Below are positions 35,931 through 44,961 of a stretch of DNA of 56,231 nt, piece after piece. The DNA lies in the NCBI GenBank assembly GCA_937896235.1, contig CALBMX010000039.1:1-56231 (forward strand), written 5' to 3'. A program made the position numbers and the translations under genes. The notes below the pieces were generated by a model. That model was given only the letters and a program-made list of their open reading frames with translations. It did not search any database and was not told the origin of the DNA. This stretch comes from an uncultured bacterium (GTDB lineage: Bacteria; Planctomycetota; UBA1135; GCA-002686595). Each line of letters begins with the position of its first letter. Within the stretch, counting starts at the first letter, position 1.

Positions 35931-37046
35931 ATGAAAGTTCAGCACGTAATCACAACACTAGACGTCGGCGGGGCCGAGGTTCACCTTCTCTCTCAGGTCC
36001 GAGGGCAAGTCTCCCGCGGGCATGAAGTGCGCGTGGCGTATCTAAAAGGTGACGGTCGTTTGACTCCCGAGTTTCTTGAGGCCGGTGCAAAAACGGTAGA
36101 GCGTGTGTCCCCGCTCGGCCTGCTGATCCGCTTGCGGTGGGCGGACATCAACCATACGCATCTTCTCAAAGCGGACATGCTTACGGCCTTTCTATCGCTC
36201 CCCACCTTTTCGTGGGGCCGATTGATCTCTAGCAAGCACAACGATGAGAGGCCGCTACTCAAGAAGGTCTTCTCACGGATTCACGGCGTCTTGGGGCGGC
36301 TCCCAAGACGCACGATCATCCTCTCCAAGCACGTGGTGGATTTTTTCGAAGAGCACGGCCGGTTGCCACGGAGCCGTATGGTTCAGATCTACTACGGCTT
36401 AGATCCTTCTCCCTTTGAAGAGGCTGTTGAGATCAGTCCGGAGATGCGTGCAGAGGGGCGTGCAAAGTTGGGTATTGAAGAGAGCGATTGCGTTTTGATT
36501 TGTGTTGCGCGCTTTGCGCCTCAGAAGAGGCATGACCTCCTGTTAGAGGGGTTTGCCAAAGCTCGCAAGGCGGTGCAAGAGAGGGGGGGGCCCACGCTGC
36601 GTTTAGCGCTAGTGGGGGGGGATCCATTTGGTGATGGTCAGGCCCGAGCGGAGCGTTTAGCTCGGGAGCTTGGACTAGATAAATCTGTTCTTTTCCTCGG
36701 AATACGGCGGGACGTACCCGCTCTCTTTGGGCTCTCGGACATTTTTGTCATGTGCTCGGAGTGGGAGGGATTGGGCCTTGTTTTTCTTGAAGCGATGGCC
36801 GCCAGCTTGCCCGTTGCGGCGACAGGCGTCTCTGCAGTCCCCGAGGTCGTCCTAGAGGGTGAAACGGGCCTTCTAGCCCCCTTTGGAGACACCGATGCGC
36901 TTGCCGGTATCTTTGCCCAGCTAGCCCTGAACCGCGATCTTCGGATAACCCAGGGCCATGCTGGTCATAGCCGGGTGCTCACTGATTTTAACCTGGATCG
37001 GATGGTTGACGCGACCCTCGAAGTCTATGGCCAGGTCATTTCTTGA
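35931..37046 (+). CDS. Glycosyltransferase family 4 (B)
   Basis: GT-B transferase (371 aa): MKVQHVITTLDVGGAEVHLL at the start, then a donor domain with ARFAPQKRHDLLLEGFAKAR and the E-x7-E motif EGLGLVFLE. ATG at 35931 is preferred over TTG at 35910, since the protein then begins with the usual strand. It is 27 bases after gene A. A run of seven G with CCC at about 36585 is a homopolymer spot but the frame is intact. Confidence 0.87.
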   Translation: MKVQHVITTLDVGGAEVHLLSQVRGQVSRGHEVRVAYLKGDGRLTPEFLEAGAKTVERVSPLGLLIRLRWADINHTHLLKADMLTAFLSLPTFSWGRLISSKHNDERPLLKKVFSRIHGVLGRLPRRTIILSKHVVDFFEEHGRLPRSRMVQIYYGLDPSPFEEAVEISPEMRAEGRAKLGIEESDCVLICVARFAPQKRHDLLLEGFAKARKAVQERGGPTLRLALVGGDPFGDGQARAERLARELGLDKSVLFLGIRRDVPALFGLSDIFVMCSEWEGLGLVFLEAMAASLPVAATGVSAVPEVVLEGETGLLAPFGDTDALAGIFAQLALNRDLRITQGHAGHSRVLTDFNLDRMVDATLEVYGQVIS

Positions 37047-37124
37047 GCAATCGAGCCTAACGACCGAGGTTTCTGCTCCGTAGACATATGTTTCCCCGTC
37101 CATCATTCGATACTTTCTGTTGCC

Positions 37125-38147
37125 ATGAAAGTCCCCATACCAATGATCTCCCTCCCTCGCCTCCTTCTCAGCACGCTAACCGTCGTTTGTGTGCTCTCCG
37201 CTTCTCACGCTTCGGCCCAGGATCCCAAGGAAAAGTGGGGAGACGATCCCACTCAAGGCGATTTCGACCTCTGGAGCAACGAGGCGAAGGTGACTCGGGG
37301 CGCAGTGCAACTGGCAAAAATTTACGAGGCCGCAGGAGGCCTTGAAGAGTGGGGGAAAGTAGAGGGCATTCGTTTCGACTTACTCGAGACTTGGCGCGTT
37401 GAGACCAATGCGACTCTTCAAGAGTTTAAGGTCCACCATCGGGTTCCTCGACTCTGCTGGTTCGAACGAGACGGCGATGGTTTCGTTCGCTCCGAGTACG
37501 TTAGTCCTGATGGCGTTACACCGAACTATCGACGAGAGGTGTCCGTAGGGAACTACTCTTGGGCAGAATCCACAAGTGAGTGGCTCCGCAAGCCCGCCGT
37601 CGCAACGAGAGCACGTGCAAGGGTTTCGAGACTTTTTCTTCTGAGCTGTATGCCCTTCTCTTTGCAGGAGCTTGGCGGGGAGATGGTCTTTCTCAAGAAA
37701 CTAGAAGCCGGGAAAAAAGCACTATTTGGCATTCGTCTAGGCAAGTCGGTAGTGATGAACACTCTGGAAGAGCAGTCCCAATTTGTCGCTGTCGTTGACC
37801 TGGAAACAAACAAAATCATTCAGCTGCAATACTCGCTCTATGACCAAGACAAGCTGACGACGGACGAGTCCACCGAGTGCGCCATCGATTTCGTGGGTGA
37901 GCTAAAATTAGGTGGAGTCACGATCCCCAACAAGCACTTTTGGTCAATGGAGACCGGCGCAAATATCCAGGAGTTCTGGGTAGAGGATGTTGTCAATGAG
38001 AGCATTCCAGCCATCGGCATTCAGAGGCCATGGCAGAGCGGGTCTCTATTTCAAACATCGATGCGTGCAGATCACTGGGACCCACCCGTGAAAGACGGCG
38101 CCATCAAGGAAGTGGAAGAAGTGCCCGTCCCGGCTCAGGACGAATAG
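37125..38147 (+). CDS. Secreted protein of unknown function
   Basis: A 340-residue protein with a signal peptide (LPRLLLSTLTVVCVLSASHA, cleavage near SAQDP). The mature part starts with an acidic/helical section (EAGGLEEWGKVEGIRFDLLE style) and then looks beta-rich; the pattern of a substrate-carrying half-barrel resembles LolA-like or related periplasmic proteins only loosely. No catalytic motif is visible. It sits inside the exopolysaccharide locus between glycosyltransferase genes, so it may assist polymer export or envelope attachment, by context only. Separated from gene B by 78 bases. Confidence 0.6.
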   Translation: MKVPIPMISLPRLLLSTLTVVCVLSASHASAQDPKEKWGDDPTQGDFDLWSNEAKVTRGAVQLAKIYEAAGGLEEWGKVEGIRFDLLETWRVETNATLQEFKVHHRVPRLCWFERDGDGFVRSEYVSPDGVTPNYRREVSVGNYSWAESTSEWLRKPAVATRARARVSRLFLLSCMPFSLQELGGEMVFLKKLEAGKKALFGIRLGKSVVMNTLEEQSQFVAVVDLETNKIIQLQYSLYDQDKLTTDESTECAIDFVGELKLGGVTIPNKHFWSMETGANIQEFWVEDVVNESIPAIGIQRPWQSGSLFQTSMRADHWDPPVKDGAIKEVEEVPVPAQDE

Positions 38148-38201
38148 AACACCGGCCAAAAATGTCCTCAGCATTGGGGAGATTCTGCCGATGTAGACGA
38201 C

Positions 38202-38672
38202 ATGTCCTCGGATCCAGACTACCTCTCGACCCAAGGCCAGGAAGCCCCCTCGGGGAAGCACCGTGGCCCCGATCGAAGAGCCCGGCAGACGCCTAGGTTT
38301 TCTCGCTATACATTCAGCGGAGGACGCCGGCAGAGCTTTCGTCGCGACGGGGAGGGTGTAGAAGCCTATGTTGACCTGTATCCCACCAAGCTGCTTTGGC
38401 TTTTGGTCTGGATCGCGGTCATGAATCTACTTGATAGCTTTTTCACCTTGGTTCATTTGCAGGCAGGCGGTATCGAGCTGAATCCATTCGCCGCCATGTT
38501 GCTCGAAACAGGGCGCGTTGGCTTTGTCCTCTGGAAAGCCGTGCTAATCGGAGGTGCTATTCTTGTTCTTTGCATCCATAAAAATTACGTAGTAGCGAAG
38601 GCGGGCCTAGTGCTTGCCGCAGCTGCCTATACGATCTTAGTTGGCTACCACTTGACCTTGTTCACGGTTTAG
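38202..38672 (+). CDS. Small membrane protein, DUF5658-like
   Basis: A 156-residue protein: a basic cytoplasmic N-terminus of about 65 residues (RGPDRRARQTPRFSRYTFSG), then three membrane helices (LLWLLVWIAVMNLLDSFFTL, FVLWKAVLIGGAILVLCIH, AGLVLAAAAYTILVGYHLTL). The stretch LLDSFFTLVHLQAGGIELNP, with its Asn-Pro after the first helix, is typical of the DUF5658 family as I remember it. Function unknown. It lies between a secreted protein and the next glycosyltransferase. Confidence 0.6.
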   Translation: MSSDPDYLSTQGQEAPSGKHRGPDRRARQTPRFSRYTFSGGRRQSFRRDGEGVEAYVDLYPTKLLWLLVWIAVMNLLDSFFTLVHLQAGGIELNPFAAMLLETGRVGFVLWKAVLIGGAILVLCIHKNYVVAKAGLVLAAAAYTILVGYHLTLFTV

Positions 38673-38733
38673 CTGGGAGGGATTCGGGTCCCTAGTCGCA
38701 CCTCGGCCCCAGCCGTAGTAAACTCCCGGCATC

Positions 38734-39954
38734 ATGCGAATAGCCCGCATCCTGACCCGACTCAATTTGGGTGGACCTGCAAGGCAGGTCCTTGCATCCG
38801 ACCCGCTGCTCAAGAAGCGCGGACACGAGCTGCGTGTCTACGTGGGGGAACCGGAAAAAGGCGAAGGTGACCTCTTTGAGGACCTGCTAGCTACCGGAGT
38901 TGATGTTGTACGCGTGCCGCACTTGGGCCGCGGCGTCTCTCCAGTACGCGACTTTGCAGCGCTGCGCTTCCTTCGGCGTGAGCTTCGCGAATTCGCACCC
39001 GATCTTGTCCACACACACGCCTCCAAAGCTGGCAGCCTTGGCCGCAGAGCTGCACGCGGACTGTGCCGACGGGGTGACTCCGGACGAGTGCTCCCAGTGG
39101 GATTGGTACACACGTTCCACGGACACGTTCTTGAGGGCTATTTTTCGCCCATGATTTCGAAGGGCTTGGCGGCGGTGGAACGGCGCCTAGCGGCAGGTAC
39201 CGATCGGGTGATCGCTGTCTCTCATGCGACTGCCGCAGACCTTGTTCGTCTTCAGGTGGTCGAAGCGGAGCGCCTCCACGTTGTTCCTCCCGGCGCAAAT
39301 CTAGAGGAGCTGCTGTTGTTGCCCGGGCCACGCGGGCGTACGCCCGGTTATCTACGAGGCTTGCTTGGTCTCGGTGCCGAGGAGATTCTGATTGGTGTGG
39401 TCGGTCGATTGGCTGAAGTGAAGCAGCCGGAACGGGCAGTGGAGACCTTTGCCATGGTTGCGGCTAGGCATCCCAAGGCGCACCTTGTGTTTATTGGCGA
39501 TGGCGAGGGCCGACGCTCGCTGGAGTCGTGTATCGGTGGACTCAATGCGGACCTGCAGTCCCGAGTTCATATGGTGGGCAACATCGAGGGGCAAACTCAG
39601 ATTTTTGGCGACTTGGACCTTGTTCTTCTAACCTCGCGAACAGAGGGGATGCCCGTTTCCTTGATCGAAGCTCACGCGGCAGGCATCCCGGTGGTCGCGC
39701 CGTCCATAGGTGGTGTGGAAGAGGTCGTTATCCACGAGCGAACGGGCTTGATTGGATCTGAGACGAGCGAGCTCGCGTTCCACCTCGACACTCTTCTCGG
39801 CAGTGGAGACAAGCGCATCGTTTATGGCCAGCGAGCCCGAATGCGCGTCTCTACTCGACATAGTGCATCCGCATTGGCGGATCGGTTGGAAGCTATCTAC
39901 TTCGACATAGCCAGTCAGCAGGAGGCCGTGGCCAAAGCGGCGGAATCACTGTGA
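38734..39954 (+). CDS. Glycosyltransferase family 4 (C)
   Basis: GT-B transferase (406 aa): MRIARILTRLNLGGPARQVL opening, PDLVHTHASKAGSLGRRAAR in the acceptor domain, VVGRLAEVKQPERAVETFAM and the E-x7-E motif EGMPVSLIE in the donor domain. The shared THxSKAGxLGR segment makes it close to gene A (34767). It starts the run of overlapping genes; its TGA overlaps the next GTG by 4 bases. Confidence 0.88.
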   Translation: MRIARILTRLNLGGPARQVLASDPLLKKRGHELRVYVGEPEKGEGDLFEDLLATGVDVVRVPHLGRGVSPVRDFAALRFLRRELREFAPDLVHTHASKAGSLGRRAARGLCRRGDSGRVLPVGLVHTFHGHVLEGYFSPMISKGLAAVERRLAAGTDRVIAVSHATAADLVRLQVVEAERLHVVPPGANLEELLLLPGPRGRTPGYLRGLLGLGAEEILIGVVGRLAEVKQPERAVETFAMVAARHPKAHLVFIGDGEGRRSLESCIGGLNADLQSRVHMVGNIEGQTQIFGDLDLVLLTSRTEGMPVSLIEAHAAGIPVVAPSIGGVEEVVIHERTGLIGSETSELAFHLDTLLGSGDKRIVYGQRARMRVSTRHSASALADRLEAIYFDIASQQEAVAKAAESL

Positions 39955-41096
39955 AGCTGCTCATGGTCAGTGGAGATCGGCAAACTACCGTTGGTGAGGT
40001 GGGCCCCTTTCACGCAATGCAAGCCGAGTTCTCGACACACTTCGAGCGTATTGACGTGATCTGCCCGAAGCCTCCCAAGAGGGTCTCGGTGAAGACCATT
40101 CACGAGAATGTTCACTTCCATCCGGCCTCGTGTGGCCGCCTTGGCATGCGTTCCTACATCGCAAAGGTCGGTGTGGACTTAGTTCGCGAACATGCACACG
40201 ACTTGATTGTCAGTCACGACTACGGCTGGTTTTACAACGGGCTAGGTTCTGCGGCGATCTCCGCAAAAACGGGTGTGCCGTACTTGTCTGAGATTCACCA
40301 CGTGCCGGGTTTTCCGATGGCCGCGGATCGCAGGGAGGTGTTTGATCGATTTATTGCTCGCCGCTACATCGGGTGGGCAAAGAGCCGCGCTGCCGCGTTT
40401 CGGGTCGTCAACAAAAAGGAGATGCCACCACTTCTGCGCCAGTGGGGTGTCCCCGAGTTCAAAATTTTGGTCCTCGGTTCTCTGTACATTGACCTCGATC
40501 TGTTTCATCCGTTTTCCGATGTGCCCGAGGCTGTAGCAGGCGTCTCTCCCAAAAAATGGGATCTTGTTTTTGTCGGGCGCCTTGTAAGCAACAAGGGGTT
40601 GATCCAGATCATCGATGCGCTTTATCAGCTGAAGTACCGTATGCGCCCTCTGAAGCTGCTGATCGTTGGGCGAGGCCCGATGAGGCGCGCAGTTGAAAAG
40701 CGAATCCGCGAAAGGGAGCTCGAGTCCCAGGTCGAATTCGTTGAGTGGCTGGAGACACCTAAAGACTTGGCAGACGTCTATCGCGCCTCGCGGGCGATTC
40801 TCTGTGCCAGCACTTGTGAAGGTGGACCACGCGTGACCGTCGAGGCAATGGCGTGTGGAACGCCAGCCGTTTCCACTCCCGTTGGCATCATGGGTGAGTT
40901 GATCGAAGATGGGAAAAATGGCGCACTCTGCCGCTTTGACTTCGCGAGCTTGGCGACGGCGATTGAGCGCACCCTGATCGATGAAGTCAAGCTGGCTACG
41001 ATGGGGGTTCGTGCTCGTGCCGACGTACTTCAGTTTGAGTATTCCGAAGCGATTGCTCGTTATGCAGATGGGCTCAAAAAGTTGGTGGGGAAGTGA
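39951..41096 (+). CDS. Glycosyltransferase family 4 (D)
   Basis: GT-B transferase (381 aa). GTG start at 39951 within GTGA overlap of the previous gene. Donor domain: FVGRLVSNKGLIQIIDALYQ, LLIVGRGPMRRAVEKRIRER and the E-x7-E motif as EGGPRVTVE in CASTCEGGPRVTVEAMACGT. Acceptor sugar unknown. Confidence 0.87.
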   Translation: MKLLMVSGDRQTTVGEVGPFHAMQAEFSTHFERIDVICPKPPKRVSVKTIHENVHFHPASCGRLGMRSYIAKVGVDLVREHAHDLIVSHDYGWFYNGLGSAAISAKTGVPYLSEIHHVPGFPMAADRREVFDRFIARRYIGWAKSRAAAFRVVNKKEMPPLLRQWGVPEFKILVLGSLYIDLDLFHPFSDVPEAVAGVSPKKWDLVFVGRLVSNKGLIQIIDALYQLKYRMRPLKLLIVGRGPMRRAVEKRIRERELESQVEFVEWLETPKDLADVYRASRAILCASTCEGGPRVTVEAMACGTPAVSTPVGIMGELIEDGKNGALCRFDFASLATAIERTLIDEVKLATMGVRARADVLQFEYSEAIARYADGLKKLVGK

Positions 41097-42166
41097 AGCT
41101 ACTCTTTCTCACGCAGGTCCTCGATTCGCAGCATGGGGTTTTAGGATTTGTCGTTCGATGGATCGCTGAATTTGCGAAGCACGTTGAGTCCGTTCGTGTT
41201 GTGGCCCTTGAGGTGGGGGACACCTCAGGGCTTCCCGCAAATGTGGACTGGGTTGAGATCGGAAGAAGGGGCCGTGTGGGCCGCTACTTTAAATACAGAG
41301 GGGCTCTTAGCCAGGCTCTAGGTCACGACGGTTTTGATGCCGTCCTCGCGCACATGGTGCCGCGTTATGCGCTTGTCGCCGCCGGACCGGCAAAAAAGCA
41401 CAATGCGCGCCTCTACCTCTGGTACACGCACAAAGGTGTGGATGCGCGTCTGCGACGGGCGGTGCCCATGGTGATCAAGGCCTTTACGGCATCGGAAGAG
41501 TCCCTTCGCTTGGATGCTCCGAATCGCGTGGTTACGGGTCACGGCATTGACACCGAGCACTTCGATATGGAAGCGCCGGATTTCGCAGAGCCGCTGCGTA
41601 TCCTTTCCGTGGGTAGGCTCACGCCTGCAAAAGATCCCCTGTGCGTTTTGCGTGGCTTGCGCAGGTTGCTCGATGTGGGGCTTGACGTTCAGCTCGACTG
41701 GGTCGGGGGCGGCCTTACGAAGTCCGACGAGGGATTTTCGGGAGAGGTGAAGCGCGAAATTGCGCGCCTCAAACTTGAGAGTAAGGTGCAGCTCCACGGG
41801 GAGATTCCGTACGCCTCGGTGAATCGATTCTTTGAAGGTGCCGACTTTTTTGTCAATGCGAGCACCACCGGAAGTGTGGACAAGGTTGTCCTCGAGGCTA
41901 TGGCCGCACGGCGACCAGCCGTGAGCTGTAATGACTCCTTTCCAGTGATTTTTGATGCGCTCCCCGAATCGACCGGGCGCTCTAGTTCGTTCTATTTTAA
42001 ACCCGGTGACGATTTGGAATTTGCCAACCGCATCGCTGGGCTGATTCAGCGCGGACCAGAGGAGCTTCGTGAGATGGGCGAGCACCTGCGCGAGCTGGTC
42101 GTGCGCGATCATGGTGTTGAGTCTCTCTGTGAGCGGCTCATCAGGCATATGGAGCCCGAGGAGTGA
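41093..42166 (+). CDS. Glycosyltransferase family 4 (E), variant donor motif
   Basis: GT-B transferase (357 aa). GTG start at 41093 overlaps the previous stop by 4 bases. The donor domain has SVGRLTPAKDPLCVLRGLRR and HGEIPYASVNRFFEGADFFV. In the E-x7-E motif the first Glu is replaced by Gly (GSVDKVVLE), a variation seen in some GT4 proteins; the second Glu is kept. Otherwise full length. Confidence 0.82.
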   Translation: MKLLFLTQVLDSQHGVLGFVVRWIAEFAKHVESVRVVALEVGDTSGLPANVDWVEIGRRGRVGRYFKYRGALSQALGHDGFDAVLAHMVPRYALVAAGPAKKHNARLYLWYTHKGVDARLRRAVPMVIKAFTASEESLRLDAPNRVVTGHGIDTEHFDMEAPDFAEPLRILSVGRLTPAKDPLCVLRGLRRLLDVGLDVQLDWVGGGLTKSDEGFSGEVKREIARLKLESKVQLHGEIPYASVNRFFEGADFFVNASTTGSVDKVVLEAMAARRPAVSCNDSFPVIFDALPESTGRSSSFYFKPGDDLEFANRIAGLIQRGPEELREMGEHLRELVVRDHGVESLCERLIRHMEPEE

Positions 42167-43077
42167 GTGCGCCTAGGCTCTCCATCGTGATTCCCTCTTG
42201 GAACACCGTTGACCTCTTACGCGAGTGCCTTCGGACGATTGCAGAGGCTGAACAACCGGCGACTGAAGTCATTGTGATCGACAATGGAAGTGCGGATCAC
42301 TCCGCCGAGATGGTCGAACAAGAATTTCCAAATGTGCTTCTAACTCGCAACCCCCAAAATGAGGGCTTTGCCAAAGGGAGCAACGCCGGAATTCGGCAGG
42401 CATCTGGGGAGTACGTGCTTCTGCACAACGCTGACACGGAGGTCCATAGCGACGCTCTTGCCCTTATGGTGGCTTTCTTGGATGCCAATCCCGAGTACGG
42501 GGCAGCGGCGCCCAAGTTGGTGAATCGAGACGGCTCGACCCAAGGGGGGTGTATGGCATTTCCTGGTTTGAAGACGCCGTTATTTTTTGGGACGCCCCTC
42601 GAGCGATGGATGCCCAATAGCAGGGAGCTCAAGCGCTACTTTTTGCGTGATTGGAATCACGAGGACGATCGAGATATCGAGCAGCCACCTGCCGCCTGCC
42701 TTATGGTTCGTCGGGCGGTGCTTGATGAGATCGGTTTTTTTGACGAGGCGCTGTGGCTTTTTTTTAACGATGTTGATCTCTCCCTTCGGCTAGCAAAGGC
42801 CGGCTACAAGACCCGCTTTGTTGCCGGGGCCAAGGTCTTGCACCATGTGGGCGCAAGTACGAAGCAGTTTCGCGGGATGCATGTCGAGTGGCAAAAAAAC
42901 CGCTTGCATTACTACCGCAAACATCACGGAAAGATTGCTGGTTGGTGGGTGAAGCTCTGCGTGACGTGGACTTTTCTTGACTACGCATGGGCACAAGTCT
43001 GGGGCGGTTGGCGAGGCCGGACCCGGGGCGCGATTGCCCCCTATTACGACGCGTGGATGGAGTTCATGAAGTCATGA
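42163..43077 (+). CDS. Glycosyltransferase family 2, WbbL-like
   Basis: GT-A inverting transferase (304 aa). LSIVIPSWNTVDLLRECLRT and VIDNGSADHS form the nucleotide-binding start; the metal motif is in LLHNADTEVH; FFDEALWLFFNDVDLSLRLA carries the acidic residues near the catalytic base. This pattern is that of rhamnosyltransferases such as WbbL, so a deoxysugar donor is plausible. GTG start at 42163 overlaps the preceding stop by 4 bases, and its own stop overlaps the next ATG. Confidence 0.88.
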   Translation: MSAPRLSIVIPSWNTVDLLRECLRTIAEAEQPATEVIVIDNGSADHSAEMVEQEFPNVLLTRNPQNEGFAKGSNAGIRQASGEYVLLHNADTEVHSDALALMVAFLDANPEYGAAAPKLVNRDGSTQGGCMAFPGLKTPLFFGTPLERWMPNSRELKRYFLRDWNHEDDRDIEQPPAACLMVRRAVLDEIGFFDEALWLFFNDVDLSLRLAKAGYKTRFVAGAKVLHHVGASTKQFRGMHVEWQKNRLHYYRKHHGKIAGWWVKLCVTWTFLDYAWAQVWGGWRGRTRGAIAPYYDAWMEFMKS

Positions 43078-44915
43078 GCGCCAGCGAGTTTCTAGAGCCA
43101 CTTTCACGCACCTTTTTCTGGATGCATTCCCTTCGGGATCTTTCCCAAGGTGGAGCGATCATCTGCCCAGAGCACGGTGTCGAACATACGGGGAAGAGCG
43201 CCAATATGTGCATCTTGGGCCTCGAGCTTTTTAGGCATACCGGCGACGATCGTTTTGCCCAGGGGGCCATTGAGCAAGGTCACCGCCTATTGAAGAGGCT
43301 TGAACGGGAAGGCGACTCTCCCTGCTTTACTTTTCGACCAGGTCGCCATGACCCTTACAATTGCTCCAACAGCGTGATTGATGGTGGCGCATGTAGTGAC
43401 GCATTGGCGAGTTTGGTTGCAGACGCCGATGCGCTGGGATTGGACGCTAACACTCGTCACGACTTTGCATTGGCTTCCCTTCGGCATGCTCAAAGTTACT
43501 TGCGTTATGCGGCCGTCGACAAAGGCATCCCCGCTCAGCGAGCATGGGGGTTGACGGGATTGGTTGCTGGCTCTGCATTTGCGGAAGAGCTGGCCGAAGA
43601 GGCGTTTGAGCAGTTTGAGGGTTGCACCGCTCCAGCGGAATGGCCCGCAGCTCTGCGCGCAGCTGCGGAAAAGTCCCTCGACATCCTACGGGAGATTCAG
43701 AGCTCAGACGGCTCGTTTCCGTACCACCCGCATAGCTGGGGTCCGGGTCACCCCGGTGCGGCAGACGCTTCCAGCTTCTATCAGTCCCGCGTGACCGGTT
43801 TTGTATTGCATGCCGTCGAGCACCTCGGCGATTCGCCAACAAGCGATCGTCATCGAGAGGGGCTTCGCAGCGGTCTCGATTTTCTACTTGGCCTTTCTGG
43901 TCCCTCCGGCGTAAAGGTTGGACTCGTCGAGGCAAAGCCTTGGTATTGGGGGGCGACCTACGAGGTGGCCAGTCATGTTTTTGATGCGCACGCACTCGCT
44001 TCGGGTTGGCGCATTTTCGGCGATCATAAATACGCTGTTGGCGCGCTTGCTTCGTTTCGTTCTTGGGCAAGTCACCTCAAACCGAGCGGTCAGCCGACGA
44101 GTCACTTTCCCGGCGCGGGCCGCTGCCCAAGTTATCAATGCCCTGTATTTTGGGCTTCCCATGCAGCGTGGCTCGCCCGTGCCCTCGGTGAGCTTACTGC
44201 AATCAAGAAGCTTGAGCTCAATGGCGAGTTGAAGCCCCAGGAGTACCGAGGTGTAACGCACTACTCGGACTGTGGTTTGACTCGCCTTGAGGGGCAGCAC
44301 CATGTGGCCTGGATTCGAGGGGAGAGACCTCCTGGAAATGTAAACCACGGCAGTGTGCACGGCGCCGGATTACTGCGACTCGTCCGCAAGGGGGTTGTCG
44401 ATCCCGCACGGTGCGCAGAAGAGTGTGTCGGGCGTGAGCGCTTTGGAAGTGCAAAGGAGTCAGAGTGGACGGGATCCGCGGGATCCTTCTCGCTGAAACG
44501 CGGCTGGGCTGCCGGCAAAGACGAGCTGCGCTTCGCACTTTGGACCTCGCGTATTCACTGGCGCGCTGGGCGGCGGTTGGACTGCTTACTCGAGCTTCCA
44601 CGCGTCTTTCGTAGGGCTGTTTGGGCCTATGCGAAGGCGGACGTTTCGAGCGCATTTTGCCGAGCTCCCCAAGTTGAGGTCGGGGACGACTCCGTCACTC
44701 TCAGAAGCACTCTCGCTTGGCGCGATGGCACCCCGGTCCCCGGCACTGCTTTCGTCCGGGTTTTCCGGATGTCTAGCGCGGGCCTCGAAGTGACCGAATC
44801 CGCCGACATGAGAGCAAATGTGAACGGGATCATCTATGAAGTCCCGGATTCGGCCGTAAATGGCCCTCGTACTGTTCAGGAAACTGGTACAGAGTTCAGC
44901 TATCTGCTGACCTAA
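43074..44915 (+). CDS. Predicted alpha-toroid protein, glycan-processing candidate
   Basis: A 613-residue protein without a signal peptide. Residues about 1-380 read as repeated paired helices with conserved Trp, His and Gly spots (RAWGLTGLVAGSAFAEELAE; EIQSSDGSFPYHPHSWGPGH; WASHAAWLARALGE), as in (alpha/alpha) toroids of glycoside hydrolases, lyases and epimerases. The C-terminal third is beta-rich (GQHHVAWIRGERPPGNVNHG; VEVGDDSVTLRSTLAWRDG), like the sheet domain that follows the toroid in polysaccharide lyases and glucuronyl C5-epimerases. Several Cys (CPEHG; NCSNSV; CPSYQCPVF) are notable. ATG at 43074 overlaps the GT2 stop by 4 bases. No family name is certain; a role in modifying the repeat unit is inferred from the cluster. 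Confidence 0.6.
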   Translation: MSASEFLEPLSRTFFWMHSLRDLSQGGAIICPEHGVEHTGKSANMCILGLELFRHTGDDRFAQGAIEQGHRLLKRLEREGDSPCFTFRPGRHDPYNCSNSVIDGGACSDALASLVADADALGLDANTRHDFALASLRHAQSYLRYAAVDKGIPAQRAWGLTGLVAGSAFAEELAEEAFEQFEGCTAPAEWPAALRAAAEKSLDILREIQSSDGSFPYHPHSWGPGHPGAADASSFYQSRVTGFVLHAVEHLGDSPTSDRHREGLRSGLDFLLGLSGPSGVKVGLVEAKPWYWGATYEVASHVFDAHALASGWRIFGDHKYAVGALASFRSWASHLKPSGQPTSHFPGAGRCPSYQCPVFWASHAAWLARALGELTAIKKLELNGELKPQEYRGVTHYSDCGLTRLEGQHHVAWIRGERPPGNVNHGSVHGAGLLRLVRKGVVDPARCAEECVGRERFGSAKESEWTGSAGSFSLKRGWAAGKDELRFALWTSRIHWRAGRRLDCLLELPRVFRRAVWAYAKADVSSAFCRAPQVEVGDDSVTLRSTLAWRDGTPVPGTAFVRVFRMSSAGLEVTESADMRANVNGIIYEVPDSAVNGPRTVQETGTEFSYLLT

Positions 44916-44961
44916 GCCTTCGGTGGAGATAGGCTTAGGGGAGAACTCCCCCTCATTAGCA

